64,000 bases of DNA from assembly GCA_902618485.1 (NCBI GenBank), contig CACNAR010000002.1, positions 1-64,000 of the forward strand. Reading direction: 5' to 3'. Position numbers and translations under genes: made by a program. Below, piece after piece: positions 1 to 8,463 of this stretch; within the stretch, counting starts at the first letter, position 1; every line of letters begins with the position of its first letter. This DNA comes from an uncultured Pelagibacteraceae bacterium (GTDB lineage Bacteria; Pseudomonadota; Alphaproteobacteria; Pelagibacterales; Pelagibacteraceae). A model generated the notes under the pieces. That model was not told the origin of the DNA, ran no database searches, and saw only the letters and a program-made list of their open reading frames with translations.

Positions 1-1418
1 CCTGTTGTAATTAAATTATCAATTACTTTAGATCCAGTAAAATTATGAATTATATATTCGTACTTACCATTTGAAATATCTTTTAAATGTGATTTGTAAG
101 TTTTTTCATATTCACCACCAACTTGACTTGACCTATAAGAAATCAAATCGCCAATATCAATTTTTTCATTTGAATATTTATTTTTATGAAAATGTAAACT
201 TTCTGATAAGATATTAGTATTTGTCTCATATAATATTGTTAAATAATTATGCAAATTAAGGGCATTTGAATATGATTTATAAATTCCAATACTAGATTTT
301 AGAGAATTTTTTATAGCTACAGAGATAACAAAAACAGAAACAAACAGAAACAAATAAAAATTGATATAACGAAAATTAAAATTAAATTTATGATTCTTGT
401 AAAAAAACATAATTAAATACCAAATAAAAAAGACTAACGGAGTAAAATAATATATTCCTCCTCCAATATAGTTATATAGGTAGCTTACAAAACATGTTAA
501 AGTTACAAGTAATGAAATAGTTATAACTATAAACTTCTCAAAAAATATTAATTTAAAATTTTTTAAGATATTAAACACTACCAATATTTGTAAAATTAAA
601 AGAAAATATATTTTCTCAATTTTAATAATGTTTTTCAATCCACCTATATAGTGCTGAGTAGAAAAATGATTTTCGAAATAAAAAAAATTTACAAAATAAT
701 TATAATATTTTTGTAAATTAAGATGAAAAAAAATGTACAAAATTATTATAAAAGGAATTAAGAGTAGAATAAAAAAAACTAGATAAAAATAGATATTCTT
801 TAGATTTAATATATTCATAATTTTTTTTTCGAAAATCTTTGGGAAAAGGCCGATTGCAAGACAATAAGGAAAAAATCTCCAATTTGTCATTATAATAATT
901 GATACTAAAAATGTAACAAACAGTAAATTTAGGTTATTTTTATATATATATTTATTCGAACACAGATAACAAAGAACAGAAAGAAGCAACATAGCTGTAA
1001 TATCAGCGCGACCTTGAAACGTTTTGGTTAATAAAAATATAAAAGAATAAATAAGTAATGATAAAAAAATAATAAACGTAAAATTATTAGATTTTTTAAA
1101 GACAAAAAAATTAACTAAGAATATAGAAAAATATAAAAAAATATTATTTAATCTTGAAACTTGCCATGGCTCTAAAAGAGGAAATAATTTATATATCAAA
1201 TATTTAAAAATTGGATCTATAGGACCGTGTGCCTGGTTAGCATATGACACTTTTGACGGATCATAGATGTTAATACCATCCGCAATGGTGATAATATGAA
1301 GCCACAGTGTAGACTCTCTTACTTCTAATTCTATAGGATAATAAAAACTTTGAATAATCGGCAAAAAAAATATTATTGAAGAAAATATGTAAATTAAGTT
1401 TAAAAATTTCTTGGACAT
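1..1418 (-). CDS. Polytopic membrane protein, glycosyltransferase-like, 3' part missing
   Basis: An uninterrupted minus-strand frame starts with ATG at 1416-1418 and stays open to base 1, giving at least 472 residues; the gene's 3' end lies outside the window. Many long hydrophobic segments (about ten) alternate with short loops, and a soluble stretch follows near the visible end. An early loop carries short acidic and aromatic stretches (ESTLWLH, DPIFKY) of the kind seen in GT-C-fold dolichyl-phosphate-sugar-type glycosyltransferases, but I see no diagnostic catalytic motif, so the activity is only suggested. Its ATG shares one base with the stop of the SGNH gene upstream (TAATG), which implies translational coupling and a joint role in making or modifying a surface glycan. 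It could equally be an O-antigen polymerase-like protein. Confidence 0.7.
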   Translation of the reverse strand, partial: MSKKFLNLIYIFSSIIFFLPIIQSFYYPIELEVRESTLWLHIITIADGINIYDPSKVSYANQAHGPIDPIFKYLIYKLFPLLEPWQVSRLNNIFLYFSIFLVNFFVFKKSNNFTFIIFLSLLIYSFIFLLTKTFQGRADITAMLLLSVLCYLCSNKYIYKNNLNLLFVTFLVSIIIMTNWRFFPYCLAIGLFPKIFEKKIMNILNLKNIYFYLVFFILLLIPFIIILYIFFHLNLQKYYNYFVNFFYFENHFSTQHYIGGLKNIIKIEKIYFLLILQILVVFNILKNFKLIFFEKFIVITISLLVTLTCFVSYLYNYIGGGIYYFTPLVFFIWYLIMFFYKNHKFNFNFRYINFYLFLFVSVFVISVAIKNSLKSSIGIYKSYSNALNLHNYLTILYETNTNILSESLHFHKNKYSNEKIDIGDLISYRSSQVGGEYEKTYKSHLKDISNGKYEYIIHNFTGSKVIDNLITT

Positions 1419-2455
1419 TATTTTTTAAAAATTCTCTCAAAATTCTTAAATATTTTTTCATTTCCTAAAGAATTAAAGTGTACATCACCTTCAATATAAT
1501 ACTTGGAAATGATCTTTTCTTTTTTTATCAAAATTATTTCATCAAAAAAATCATCAAAATTATTAAAGAAAAATTCGCATTTATTCATACAGAAATTATT
1601 CATTAATTTAACAATCCTTGATTGACTAGTATCGTACAAAATTTGAGCTGGCCAAGGATATATCCCAACTGACATTTTTATATCATTTTTTTTTAAAAGC
1701 TTATATGTCATTTCCATAAAATCTAATGATTTATTTATTTCTTTATCTCCAAAAAATTTATTGTTAAAAGTCCAAGAACTTTTTTCATGACAATAATCTA
1801 GATAAGTACATTTATTGATTGTAATTGTTTTTTTAAATACATCATTTTTTAATTTTTTTATTGAATAAGCCAAAAATGGAAAAGATGATTTAAGAGTTCT
1901 TTGGATATTTGACAATATTACTGATTTTTTTCTACTTATTTTATTATTTATAAGTTTATATTTTCTATTATCATCGTATATATCACTAATATCGAAATAA
2001 ATTATCACTCTTTTAAATTTATAACCACCTTCTAATAGGTGTCTGAGCTTAGTAAAATAAATTGAAGGCGAATAAGATACAACACCTAGATTAGCAATCT
2101 TTAAATCGTTAAATTTATTTTCAATTCTTCCAACAAAAGTATCTTCATAATCTACTCCAACCCCTTCGGTAAAACTATCTCCTATGAACGCAATATCAAA
2201 TTCTTTAGACTCATTATCCATTTTGTCACAAAAAGTTCTAAATGAATTTTTATTAGAACAAAAAAGATATGTTTCACCAGGAGACCACTCCAAATTCTCC
2301 TTAAAATTTTTTTTTAAATCATGATCATAAATGTTATGATTAATTGTGTGATCAATCTTTTTTGGAGTTAATTTTAATAAATAAGACCCAAATAATAAAT
2401 CAATCAATAGAATAAATATTAAACTAATACCAATTACAGAAAGAATACTTTTCAT
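1418..2455 (-). CDS. Membrane-anchored SGNH/GDSL-type hydrolase or acyltransferase
   Basis: The 345-residue protein begins with one hydrophobic segment (about residues 4-24) that should anchor it in the inner membrane with the rest in the periplasm. Block I of the SGNH fold is visible as FIGDSFTEG around residues 90-98, with the nucleophilic serine in GDS. Near the C-terminus GDVHFNSLGN (about 323-332) supplies the aspartate and histidine of the catalytic triad, in the D-x-H arrangement of AlgX/AlgJ-like SGNH proteins. Such enzymes remove or transfer acyl groups on polysaccharides. It lies just downstream of tRNA-Met and is coupled to the following membrane protein. The substrate is unknown. 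Confidence 0.72.
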   Translation of the reverse strand: MKSILSVIGISLIFILLIDLLFGSYLLKLTPKKIDHTINHNIYDHDLKKNFKENLEWSPGETYLFCSNKNSFRTFCDKMDNESKEFDIAFIGDSFTEGVGVDYEDTFVGRIENKFNDLKIANLGVVSYSPSIYFTKLRHLLEGGYKFKRVIIYFDISDIYDDNRKYKLINNKISRKKSVILSNIQRTLKSSFPFLAYSIKKLKNDVFKKTITINKCTYLDYCHEKSSWTFNNKFFGDKEINKSLDFMEMTYKLLKKNDIKMSVGIYPWPAQILYDTSQSRIVKLMNNFCMNKCEFFFNNFDDFFDEIILIKKEKIISKYYIEGDVHFNSLGNEKIFKNFERIFKK

Positions 2456-2460
2456 TTAAA

Positions 2461-2537
2461 TGGTAGCGGGAAGTGGGATCGAACCACTGACCTCAGGCTT
2501 ATGAGTCCTGCGCTCTAACCAACTGAGCTACCCCGCC
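2461..2537 (-). tRNA. tRNA-Met (CAT anticodon)
   Basis: The minus strand reads as a 77-nt cloverleaf with encoded CCA. The acceptor begins GGCGGGG and pairs with TCCCGCT, with G-U at both ends. The D arm is GCTC...GAGC, the anticodon loop is CTCATAA, and the T arm is AGTGG-TTCGATC-CCACT. The anticodon CAT fits elongator methionine best. There is no run of three G-C pairs in the anticodon stem as in initiator tRNA. A lysidine-modified tRNA-Ile2 cannot be excluded from sequence alone. Confidence 0.93.
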
Positions 2538-2553
2538 ATTAAATTAACGTTGA

Positions 2554-2581
2554 TATATACTACTTTTATTTTTTGTTGCAA
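2554..2581 (-). promoter_or_regulatory. Probable promoter of the tRNA-Met gene
   Basis: On the minus strand TTGCAA (2576-2581) and TATATA (2554-2559) are separated by 16 bases, and the tRNA 5' end lies 17 bases downstream. Position and spacing fit a sigma-70 promoter, although AT-rich DNA makes such matches frequent. Confidence 0.4.
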
Positions 2582-2712
2582 ACAAGTTTTGCCTAGAAAT
2601 TTTTAATTAATAAATTGGATTGTTACCTATTTTTCTAGGATAAATTTTAGATTATGCTTTATGTTCATTTGACAGTTTGATTTGTCAGAATTTTTAAGGT
2701 AGGTAAACTTTA

Positions 2713-4494
2713 CTAGTCAAACCAAGAATATTTACTTCCATATTTAGATAAAAAATTTTTATATGGACTATGTTTATTATTCGAGTCTTTATAAATAGAT
2801 TTTCTTATTTGCATATTGCTTGCCGTCTTTGAAATTAAATCTCCCCTATTATAAAATTCTAAACACTTAATATCCCAAGGTAAATCACAAAATTTCATTA
2901 ATTTTTTTGATTCATTTTCTGGATCATTAATGAATTTTTCATATTGTAAATGATAAATAAAATTTGGATTCTCTTTTTCAAAGTTATTAATAATTTTATG
3001 ATATAAATCGTAATATTTGAAAATATTTTCCAACTTATGAGCCCATGCTAAAAATACTTGATTATTTTTTAATGTAGACATAATAGAAGACGGTGTATCC
3101 CTCATACAATTAATTACTTTAGCCTTAGGAAAAATTTTATTTATAATATTTAAATAAAAAAAATTTTCTAAGCTTTTATCAGTGAATATAAAATTGCTCT
3201 TTTCTAGAATTAATTTTTTTTTTTTATACATCTCTATTGTTTCATTGTAGAAATGATTTAACTCTAAATTCAATTGCCGCTTACCATTTATTAATTTCTT
3301 AACAGTCTTATGTATAATTCCTGTCTCCTCTCCAATAGGAATATATTTTTTACCTGATGCAATTATTTTTTCTATTAAAGTTGATCCACATCTTGGGACA
3401 CCAATTATAAAAATGGGTTTTATTGAATGATTTTTTTTAATAATATCATTATTATATTTATTTAAATTAAATATTTCTTTTCTTTTGGGCAATACATTTA
3501 ACCAGTAGTCAACCTCATTTTTAAACTTTAAATTTTTTGCCTCAAAAAAATTATTATGCGCTTTTAATAAATAATTAACTTCATTTTCATAATTATTACT
3601 TTTTAATTCATACTTTGATAACAAAAAATTTCCATAGGCAATGTTTTCTTTTGTCGAATTTTTACTTTCAATAATTTCAAATATTTTATTTCTTAAGTCA
3701 AAGTCTAAAATTTCTTTTTTTAATTGACTCAAATCAAAAAGATAAATTAAATTTTCAGGTTCATACTTTACAGCCTTTTCATAACTGTCTTTTGCTTTTT
3801 GCTGGTCTCCTAATTCTTTATACACTAAAGCTAAATTATAATAAGTTGTTGCTGAGTTATCTCGAATTCGTATTGCTTTTTTGTAACTACTTATTGCTTT
3901 TTGATATTCCCCTAATTCCTTTAATGCGTTTCCAAGATTATTATGAGCATCAGCATAATCAGGTTGAATTTTTATTGCCATCTCGTAACTACTTGATGCC
4001 CTATGATACTCTCCTAACTGTCCCAATACATTTCCTAGGATGTTATAATAAATTGCGTTATTAGGTTGAATTTGAATTGCTTTCTCAAAGCTACTTATTG
4101 CTTTTTGGTATTCCCCTAATTCTATTTGGAGATTTCCAAAATTATTGAGTGCATTTATATTGTTTGGTTGAATTTGAATTGCTTTTTCATAATAACTTGA
4201 TGCCTTTTGGTACTTTCTTAGCTCTTTGTATAATAGACCAAGATTATAGTGAGCCACTGCATTATTGGGTTCTATTTGAATTGCTTTTAAAAGTAATGGT
4301 TTTGCTAAATCAAATCTTTTTGTTTGTAGATATAATGCACTTAGATAAAAAATGGATTTAAAGTGATTAAAATCTTTTTTTAAATTTTTTTTGTAATAAC
4401 TCTCTGCAATCTCAAAATTATTTTTTTGATGGTTTTGAAAAGCTTTTGCAAAATTTTTCTCAATAATTGAGTTTTTTTTGTTATTCATTTTCAA
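2713..4494 (-). CDS. TPR-repeat sulfotransferase
   Basis: The 593-residue protein has two parts. Residues about 10-270 form seven or eight tetratricopeptide repeats, with repeated units such as YQKASSYYEKAIQIQPNN, a protein-docking solenoid. The C-terminal half is a sulfotransferase of the tyrosylprotein sulfotransferase-like type. FIIGVPRCGSTLIEKI is the PAPS 5'-phosphosulfate loop, CMRDTPSSIMST is consistent with the 3'-phosphate site, and a GEE motif follows the first loop. Proteins of this architecture are common in marine alphaproteobacteria and probably transfer sulfate from PAPS to a peptide or glycan; the acceptor is not known. No signal peptide is seen, so it is probably cytoplasmic. 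Proximity to the SGNH/glycosyltransferase pair suggests a cell-surface target. The near-identical central repeats suggest recent repeat expansion. Confidence 0.82.
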   Translation of the reverse strand: MKMNNKKNSIIEKNFAKAFQNHQKNNFEIAESYYKKNLKKDFNHFKSIFYLSALYLQTKRFDLAKPLLLKAIQIEPNNAVAHYNLGLLYKELRKYQKASSYYEKAIQIQPNNINALNNFGNLQIELGEYQKAISSFEKAIQIQPNNAIYYNILGNVLGQLGEYHRASSSYEMAIKIQPDYADAHNNLGNALKELGEYQKAISSYKKAIRIRDNSATTYYNLALVYKELGDQQKAKDSYEKAVKYEPENLIYLFDLSQLKKEILDFDLRNKIFEIIESKNSTKENIAYGNFLLSKYELKSNNYENEVNYLLKAHNNFFEAKNLKFKNEVDYWLNVLPKRKEIFNLNKYNNDIIKKNHSIKPIFIIGVPRCGSTLIEKIIASGKKYIPIGEETGIIHKTVKKLINGKRQLNLELNHFYNETIEMYKKKKLILEKSNFIFTDKSLENFFYLNIINKIFPKAKVINCMRDTPSSIMSTLKNNQVFLAWAHKLENIFKYYDLYHKIINNFEKENPNFIYHLQYEKFINDPENESKKLMKFCDLPWDIKCLEFYNRGDLISKTASNMQIRKSIYKDSNNKHSPYKNFLSKYGSKYSWFD

Positions 4495-4571
4495 TTTTTA
4501 TCAAAAAGTGTAAAGTTAATCTAAGTTTAAATATAATCTGTTTTAGAAAAAAATATAAAAATTTCTTCCTA

Positions 4572-6758
4572 TCAAAATCTATTACTTATTAATATGCTTG
4601 CATTATAATTGGGTATTACACTTAAAAAATCATAATTTGAAATAATTTTTAAATCTAAATCATTAATTTTTTTAGTAAATTCTAATCCAGCACTTTTAAA
4701 ATCATTTATGTTAAATGCATATTTGATTTCATCAATTGGTACATATCCTAGAGATAAATAAAGTTCATTACTATGACCTTTGCCTCTAGCACCAAATCTT
4801 TCAAAATTTACTACAGTTGACCAACCAGAAATTGAAGTTGTATCAATACCATAACCAACTCTGTAATTATGTTCTGATTTATTGCTTGTTGAATAATTAT
4901 ATAATGTGCTTGGATTGTTTATAAAATAAAACTCTGCATCAGAGGATGAGCTTAGATCTCCAACGTATTCCAACCTTCCATGATGATTTACAATTGTGTC
5001 ACCTTTTTCGTCTGTCGTATCAAAAAGAATTCCAATTGTTGCAATCGCAGTTTTAATTTCTTGATCTTTATAGATTAATGCATCGGCACGACTATTACCT
5101 ATTGTAGTTTGTTCCCTTAATATTTTAAGTTTAGTGTATCCAAGATCTAATTTAATTCCTGGATTTAAATTAAATTTTTCATCTATAATTCTTTTTCCAA
5201 AATTAATTGAGCCAAATATTTGTTGTCCTTCTCTGTCACCTCTTAACGTATTTCCATTAATTACTCTTTTATGGCCAATATCAAGATGACTGATACCAAT
5301 AATACCATCCGTGAAAACCTGATTGTCTCTAAGTTTTGTTTCATATAGAGCTAAGCTATAAACATCAGTATTTACTTTTGTACCATTACTACCAATTTGA
5401 ATAACATCTGTTCCATACTGAAAAACATAACCATACATTTTATCTCTATCTTCTTTTTTAATTCTATCAGCACCTATTGAAACACCCAGGTTATGAAAAT
5501 CTCTAGAGGACGTATTTCTAGCATGTTTGTTTCCTAAAACAATTCTTCCTTCACTCCATTCAAACCAATCATCACTATTGTAAGAACGATCCTTTTCTTT
5601 TTTTAAAGACTTAAGAGCGTTAGCAAATTTTGCAACAGTTTGATTTGTAAAATCAATTTCCGCATTCAAATTAGAAAGGTTATCTTTATTTTTATGTCTT
5701 CTTAACCATTCCATTCTATGAAATATTGGAAGAGTGTTACTTTGAATAATACGTTTAGCTGATTCTACATTAGCTTCAATGATAGCTTTCACATCAGAAT
5801 TAGCAGAAGGATCAGCACAAGTTATAGTTCCTGCACAATCAATTTCATATTCATGAATTTCATTATCACCAGGAGTACTACTTTCACTATCGGTAGTAAC
5901 AAATAATTTTGTAAAGTTTGAAGCAAATATAAATCCCATCATGTGATTTGCTCTGCTTCCTAAATCAAATGTTTCAGCTGTAGATGATAAGGTTGTAATA
6001 TCGTAGGCAGTACTTAAATTGATTTTGTTCATTCTTCCAACTTTTTCTTCATTACCAGATAAAAACAACTGGGTTCCATCTGGATTGAATTGAATATTTC
6101 TCATATTAGTCTCAATACTTGATAAATCAGCTGAAACTCCACCTGGAGTAACTCCAGATCTTAGATCAAAAGGAGTTGCTAAATCATATTGTCTTAATTT
6201 ATCTAAATCTCTTCCGCCAACAAACATTCTTGTTCCATCAGGTTTAAAAGCCAAAGTTCTCACTTGATCTTCATTCCCTGCATCGTCTATGTCTATTTCA
6301 TATATTTTTTCGCAAACCAAAGTTGTCGAGTCCCATGGAGTAGTTAATTTAAATTGCCAAACTCCAAGATCAAAAGAACCTATACCTTGGTTTGTAGTTA
6401 TAAACATTCTTGTCCCATCTGGTTTAAATTCAATTGCATGAGGTAAAGTCATTTGACCTACTCCTTCTACTGGACATGTTAATGCAGTACCTTTTGGCGT
6501 CCCTCCTGTAAAGGATATGGTGGCAGTGCTTATATCAAATGGTGTGCTTAAGGAGTACTCAATAATATATGCAGAACCTGTATCAGGATTAGTCTCCCGA
6601 TTAGTGATATACATTATGGTTCCGTCTGGTTTAAAGTTTATTCCTCTAACTCCAGGAGTATCACCTACGACGTCTTTTGTTTGAACAAAAGTAAATTCAG
6701 CATATGAGTTCTGACTAAAAATTAGAGAGAAAATTATAAGTAGAGCGTATCTAATCAT
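4572..6758 (-). CDS. Outer-membrane protein: beta-propeller-like N-half with C-terminal barrel
   Basis: A signal peptide (about residues 1-20, ending NSYA) precedes a region to about residue 310 with repeated FKPDGTRMFI-type units spaced by 45-60 residues, as in YVTN/NHL-like propellers. Two cysteines (CAGTITC) close that region. A helical linker follows, and the last 330 residues alternate hydrophobic and polar residues and end in ISNRF, whose terminal phenylalanine is the usual signal for beta-barrel insertion into the outer membrane. The whole therefore resembles an autotransporter-like surface protein with an extracellular or periplasmic propeller. The function is not recognised; adhesion or ligand binding is a guess. 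It is divergent from guaC. Confidence 0.65.
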   Translation of the reverse strand: MIRYALLIIFSLIFSQNSYAEFTFVQTKDVVGDTPGVRGINFKPDGTIMYITNRETNPDTGSAYIIEYSLSTPFDISTATISFTGGTPKGTALTCPVEGVGQMTLPHAIEFKPDGTRMFITTNQGIGSFDLGVWQFKLTTPWDSTTLVCEKIYEIDIDDAGNEDQVRTLAFKPDGTRMFVGGRDLDKLRQYDLATPFDLRSGVTPGGVSADLSSIETNMRNIQFNPDGTQLFLSGNEEKVGRMNKINLSTAYDITTLSSTAETFDLGSRANHMMGFIFASNFTKLFVTTDSESSTPGDNEIHEYEIDCAGTITCADPSANSDVKAIIEANVESAKRIIQSNTLPIFHRMEWLRRHKNKDNLSNLNAEIDFTNQTVAKFANALKSLKKEKDRSYNSDDWFEWSEGRIVLGNKHARNTSSRDFHNLGVSIGADRIKKEDRDKMYGYVFQYGTDVIQIGSNGTKVNTDVYSLALYETKLRDNQVFTDGIIGISHLDIGHKRVINGNTLRGDREGQQIFGSINFGKRIIDEKFNLNPGIKLDLGYTKLKILREQTTIGNSRADALIYKDQEIKTAIATIGILFDTTDEKGDTIVNHHGRLEYVGDLSSSSDAEFYFINNPSTLYNYSTSNKSEHNYRVGYGIDTTSISGWSTVVNFERFGARGKGHSNELYLSLGYVPIDEIKYAFNINDFKSAGLEFTKKINDLDLKIISNYDFLSVIPNYNASILISNRF

Positions 6759-6851
6759 TTACCTAGAATAAGTAGTAATTATCCACTAAAAGTATTTTTT
6801 TCAACTAATAATATAATTGATATTTAGAATATCAAAGTTATCTTTCATTTA

Positions 6852-7886
6852 ATGAGAATAGAAGAAGAGCTTAAATTAGACTACTCTGATGTCTTATTTA
6901 GACCCAAAAGAAGCACATTAAAAAGTCGTAAGGATGTAAATCTATTAAGAACTTATCGATTTAAGTACAGTAAAAATGAATGGTCAGGAATCCCAATAAT
7001 AGCTGCCAATATGGACGGTGTTGGAGAACTTAGTGTAGCAGAAAAGTTAAACGAGCATGGCATGATAACATGTCTTACAAAGCAACACGATGTTAAAAAA
7101 ATTAAACAAAATAAAAATATAAAGAAAATTTATCAAAACATAGCTTTAAGTGTTGGTATTAAAAAAGAAGATTTTCAAACTTTAGATAAAGTATTAAAAG
7201 AATTTAGTTTTTTTAAATTTATATGTATAGATGTAGCTAATGGATATACAGAACATTTTACAAAATTTATAAAATCAGTAAGAGATAAATATCCAACAAA
7301 AACTATCATTGCGGGAAACGTTGTTACCGCAGATATGACACAAGAATTAGTTTTAAGTGGTGCTGATATTGTAAAAGTAGGTATTGGTCCGGGAAGTGTA
7401 TGTACTACTAGAATACAAACAGGAGTTGGCTACCCTCAATTAAGTGCTGTAATTGAATGTGCAGATGCAGCTCATGGTTTAGGAGCACATATTATTGCTG
7501 ATGGAGGTTGTACTTGTCCTGGCGATGTTGCAAAAGGTTTTGGTGGAGGTGCTGATTTTGTTATGCTGGGTGGAATGTTGGCAGGTCATGATGAAGGGGG
7601 TGGAAAAATAATAAAAAAAAATGGTTCAAAATATATTGAATTTTATGGTTCAAGTTCAGAGGTTGCTAATAAAAAACATTATGGAGGTCTTTCCAATTAT
7701 AGAAGTAGTGAGGGAAGATCTGTTAAGGTAAATTACCGAGGAAAAATTAATGATACTATTTTAAATATTCTTGGTGGTGTAAGAAGCAGCTGTACTTACG
7801 TTGGTGCACCATCTTTAAAACAACTAAGTAAATGTACGACTTTTGTAAGGGTCAGCAATCAGTTTAATGAAACTTTTACAAAATAA
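6852..7886 (+). CDS. guaC: GMP reductase
   Basis: The enzyme converts GMP plus NADPH to IMP and ammonia in purine salvage, in the cytoplasm. The 344 residues match the usual GuaC length (about 347). The N-terminus [18 protein letters not shown] is typical of GMP reductases, and there is no CBS domain, unlike IMP dehydrogenase. The catalytic loop [11 protein letters not shown] carries the nucleophilic cysteine, and the glycine-rich phosphate sites IADGGC and [10 protein letters not shown] follow. The downstream YGSSS and [12 protein letters not shown] segments are also conserved. It stands alone on the plus strand, convergent with two tiny genes; no regulatory site is evident in the short divergent gap upstream. 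Confidence 0.93.
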   Translation: MRIEEELKLDYSDVLFRPKRSTLKSRKDVNLLRTYRFKYSKNEWSGIPIIAANMDGVGELSVAEKLNEHGMITCLTKQHDVKKIKQNKNIKKIYQNIALSVGIKKEDFQTLDKVLKEFSFFKFICIDVANGYTEHFTKFIKSVRDKYPTKTIIAGNVVTADMTQELVLSGADIVKVGIGPGSVCTTRIQTGVGYPQLSAVIECADAAHGLGAHIIADGGCTCPGDVAKGFGGGADFVMLGGMLAGHDEGGGKIIKKNGSKYIEFYGSSSEVANKKHYGGLSNYRSSEGRSVKVNYRGKINDTILNILGGVRSSCTYVGAPSLKQLSKCTTFVRVSNQFNETFTK

Positions 7887-7889
7887 CTT

Positions 7890-8138
7890 TTAGAAAATCA
7901 GAAGTCCAAATAATACTAAACCAGTAGAAGCCACAGCAGAAAAATATATTTTTTTCATACTCTCACTTTTTTTTTCAGCCCTTACTCTATTTAGCAAAAC
8001 ATTAATATTTGTGCTCTTCGATTGATTTTTTACATTATCTTTAACAAGATATTTTTCGACTAATTTTTCTTTAACGTTAAAACCAGAACTTTTCATTACC
8101 TTATTAAACCATGAAAAACTTATATTTGCAAATTTCAT
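7890..8138 (-). CDS. Small tail-anchored protein of unknown function (paralogue of upstream gene)
   Basis: An 82-residue basic protein with a single C-terminal hydrophobic segment (about residues 64-82) ending the chain, so it is probably anchored by its tail with the N-terminus in the cytoplasm. The stretch before the membrane segment, NINVLLNRVRAEKKSES, resembles DINILKSKLQETESRE of the gene just upstream, which suggests a duplicated pair. The start overlaps the neighbour's stop by one base. I do not recognise a family. Confidence 0.55.
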   Translation of the reverse strand: MKFANISFSWFNKVMKSSGFNVKEKLVEKYLVKDNVKNQSKSTNINVLLNRVRAEKKSESMKKIYFSAVASTGLVLFGLLIF

Positions 8139-8350
8139 TATAATGAGAGGATGATCCCTAAAGTTCCCAACAATGTAAATAACAATACAAGAATGATAAG
8201 ATTTTTTTTGAACTCTCTACTCTCAGTTTCTTGAAGTTTTGATTTTAAAATGTTGATATCAACTCTTCTTTTAAAAGGCTTTTCAGCTTCACTGAAAACG
8301 TTTGGGGTCTTGATTTCAGTGTTTAAATCTGTAAAGCCCTTATTTTTCAT
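8138..8350 (-). CDS. Small tail-anchored protein of unknown function
   Basis: Seventy residues: a hydrophilic N-terminal half, a charged amphipathic stretch (about residues 30-48) and a C-terminal transmembrane helix (about 49-69). It is the first gene of a two-gene minus-strand unit, sharing one base with the next gene (TAATG-type). The pre-membrane motif resembles that of the downstream partner. The promoter must lie in the 113-base divergent gap shared with the wHTH regulator, so the pair may be a target of that regulator. Function unknown. Confidence 0.55.
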   Translation of the reverse strand: MKNKGFTDLNTEIKTPNVFSEAEKPFKRRVDINILKSKLQETESREFKKNLIILVLLFTLLGTLGIILSL

Positions 8351-8396
8351 TTAGTCTATAAATCATAAAGTGCAATTTTTTTCAATTTACAAAAAA

Positions 8397-8410
8397 GTTC
8401 AATATGGGTC
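8397..8410 (+). repeat. Operator-like direct repeat, copy 1
   Basis: GTTCAATATGGGTC, matched at 13 of 14 positions by a second copy starting exactly 32 bases further on, about three helical turns. It lies just upstream of the -35 element of the candidate promoter for the wHTH regulator gene. Confidence 0.5.
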
Positions 8411-8419
8411 CGTATAAAG

Positions 8420-8448
8420 TTGACATGTGTTCAATTTGGGTCATTAAT
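8420..8448 (+). promoter_or_regulatory. Promoter of the wHTH regulator, containing repeat copy 2
   Basis: TTGACA (8420-8425) and ATTAAT (8443-8448) are separated by 17 bases, a near-ideal sigma-70 spacing, 15 bases before the regulator's ATG at 8464. The second repeat, GTTCAATTTGGGTC (8429-8442), fills the spacer, so a protein bound there would block RNA polymerase. This suggests autorepression by the gene product, an inference from position only. Confidence 0.5.
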
Positions 8449-8463
8449 ATCTAATTTTAATTT

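Noticed and set aside
1270-1461. 63-residue minus-strand frame
   Set aside because: It overlaps, in another frame, the well-supported membrane protein and SGNH genes and has no recognisable features.
2641-2712. Short inverted repeat TGACA...TGTCA after the sulfotransferase gene
   Set aside because: The 5-bp stem without a clear T run is too weak to call a terminator.
3792-4361. Plus-strand frames opposite the TPR repeats
   Set aside because: They are mirror frames produced by the repeated TPR codons and have no homology or ribosome site.
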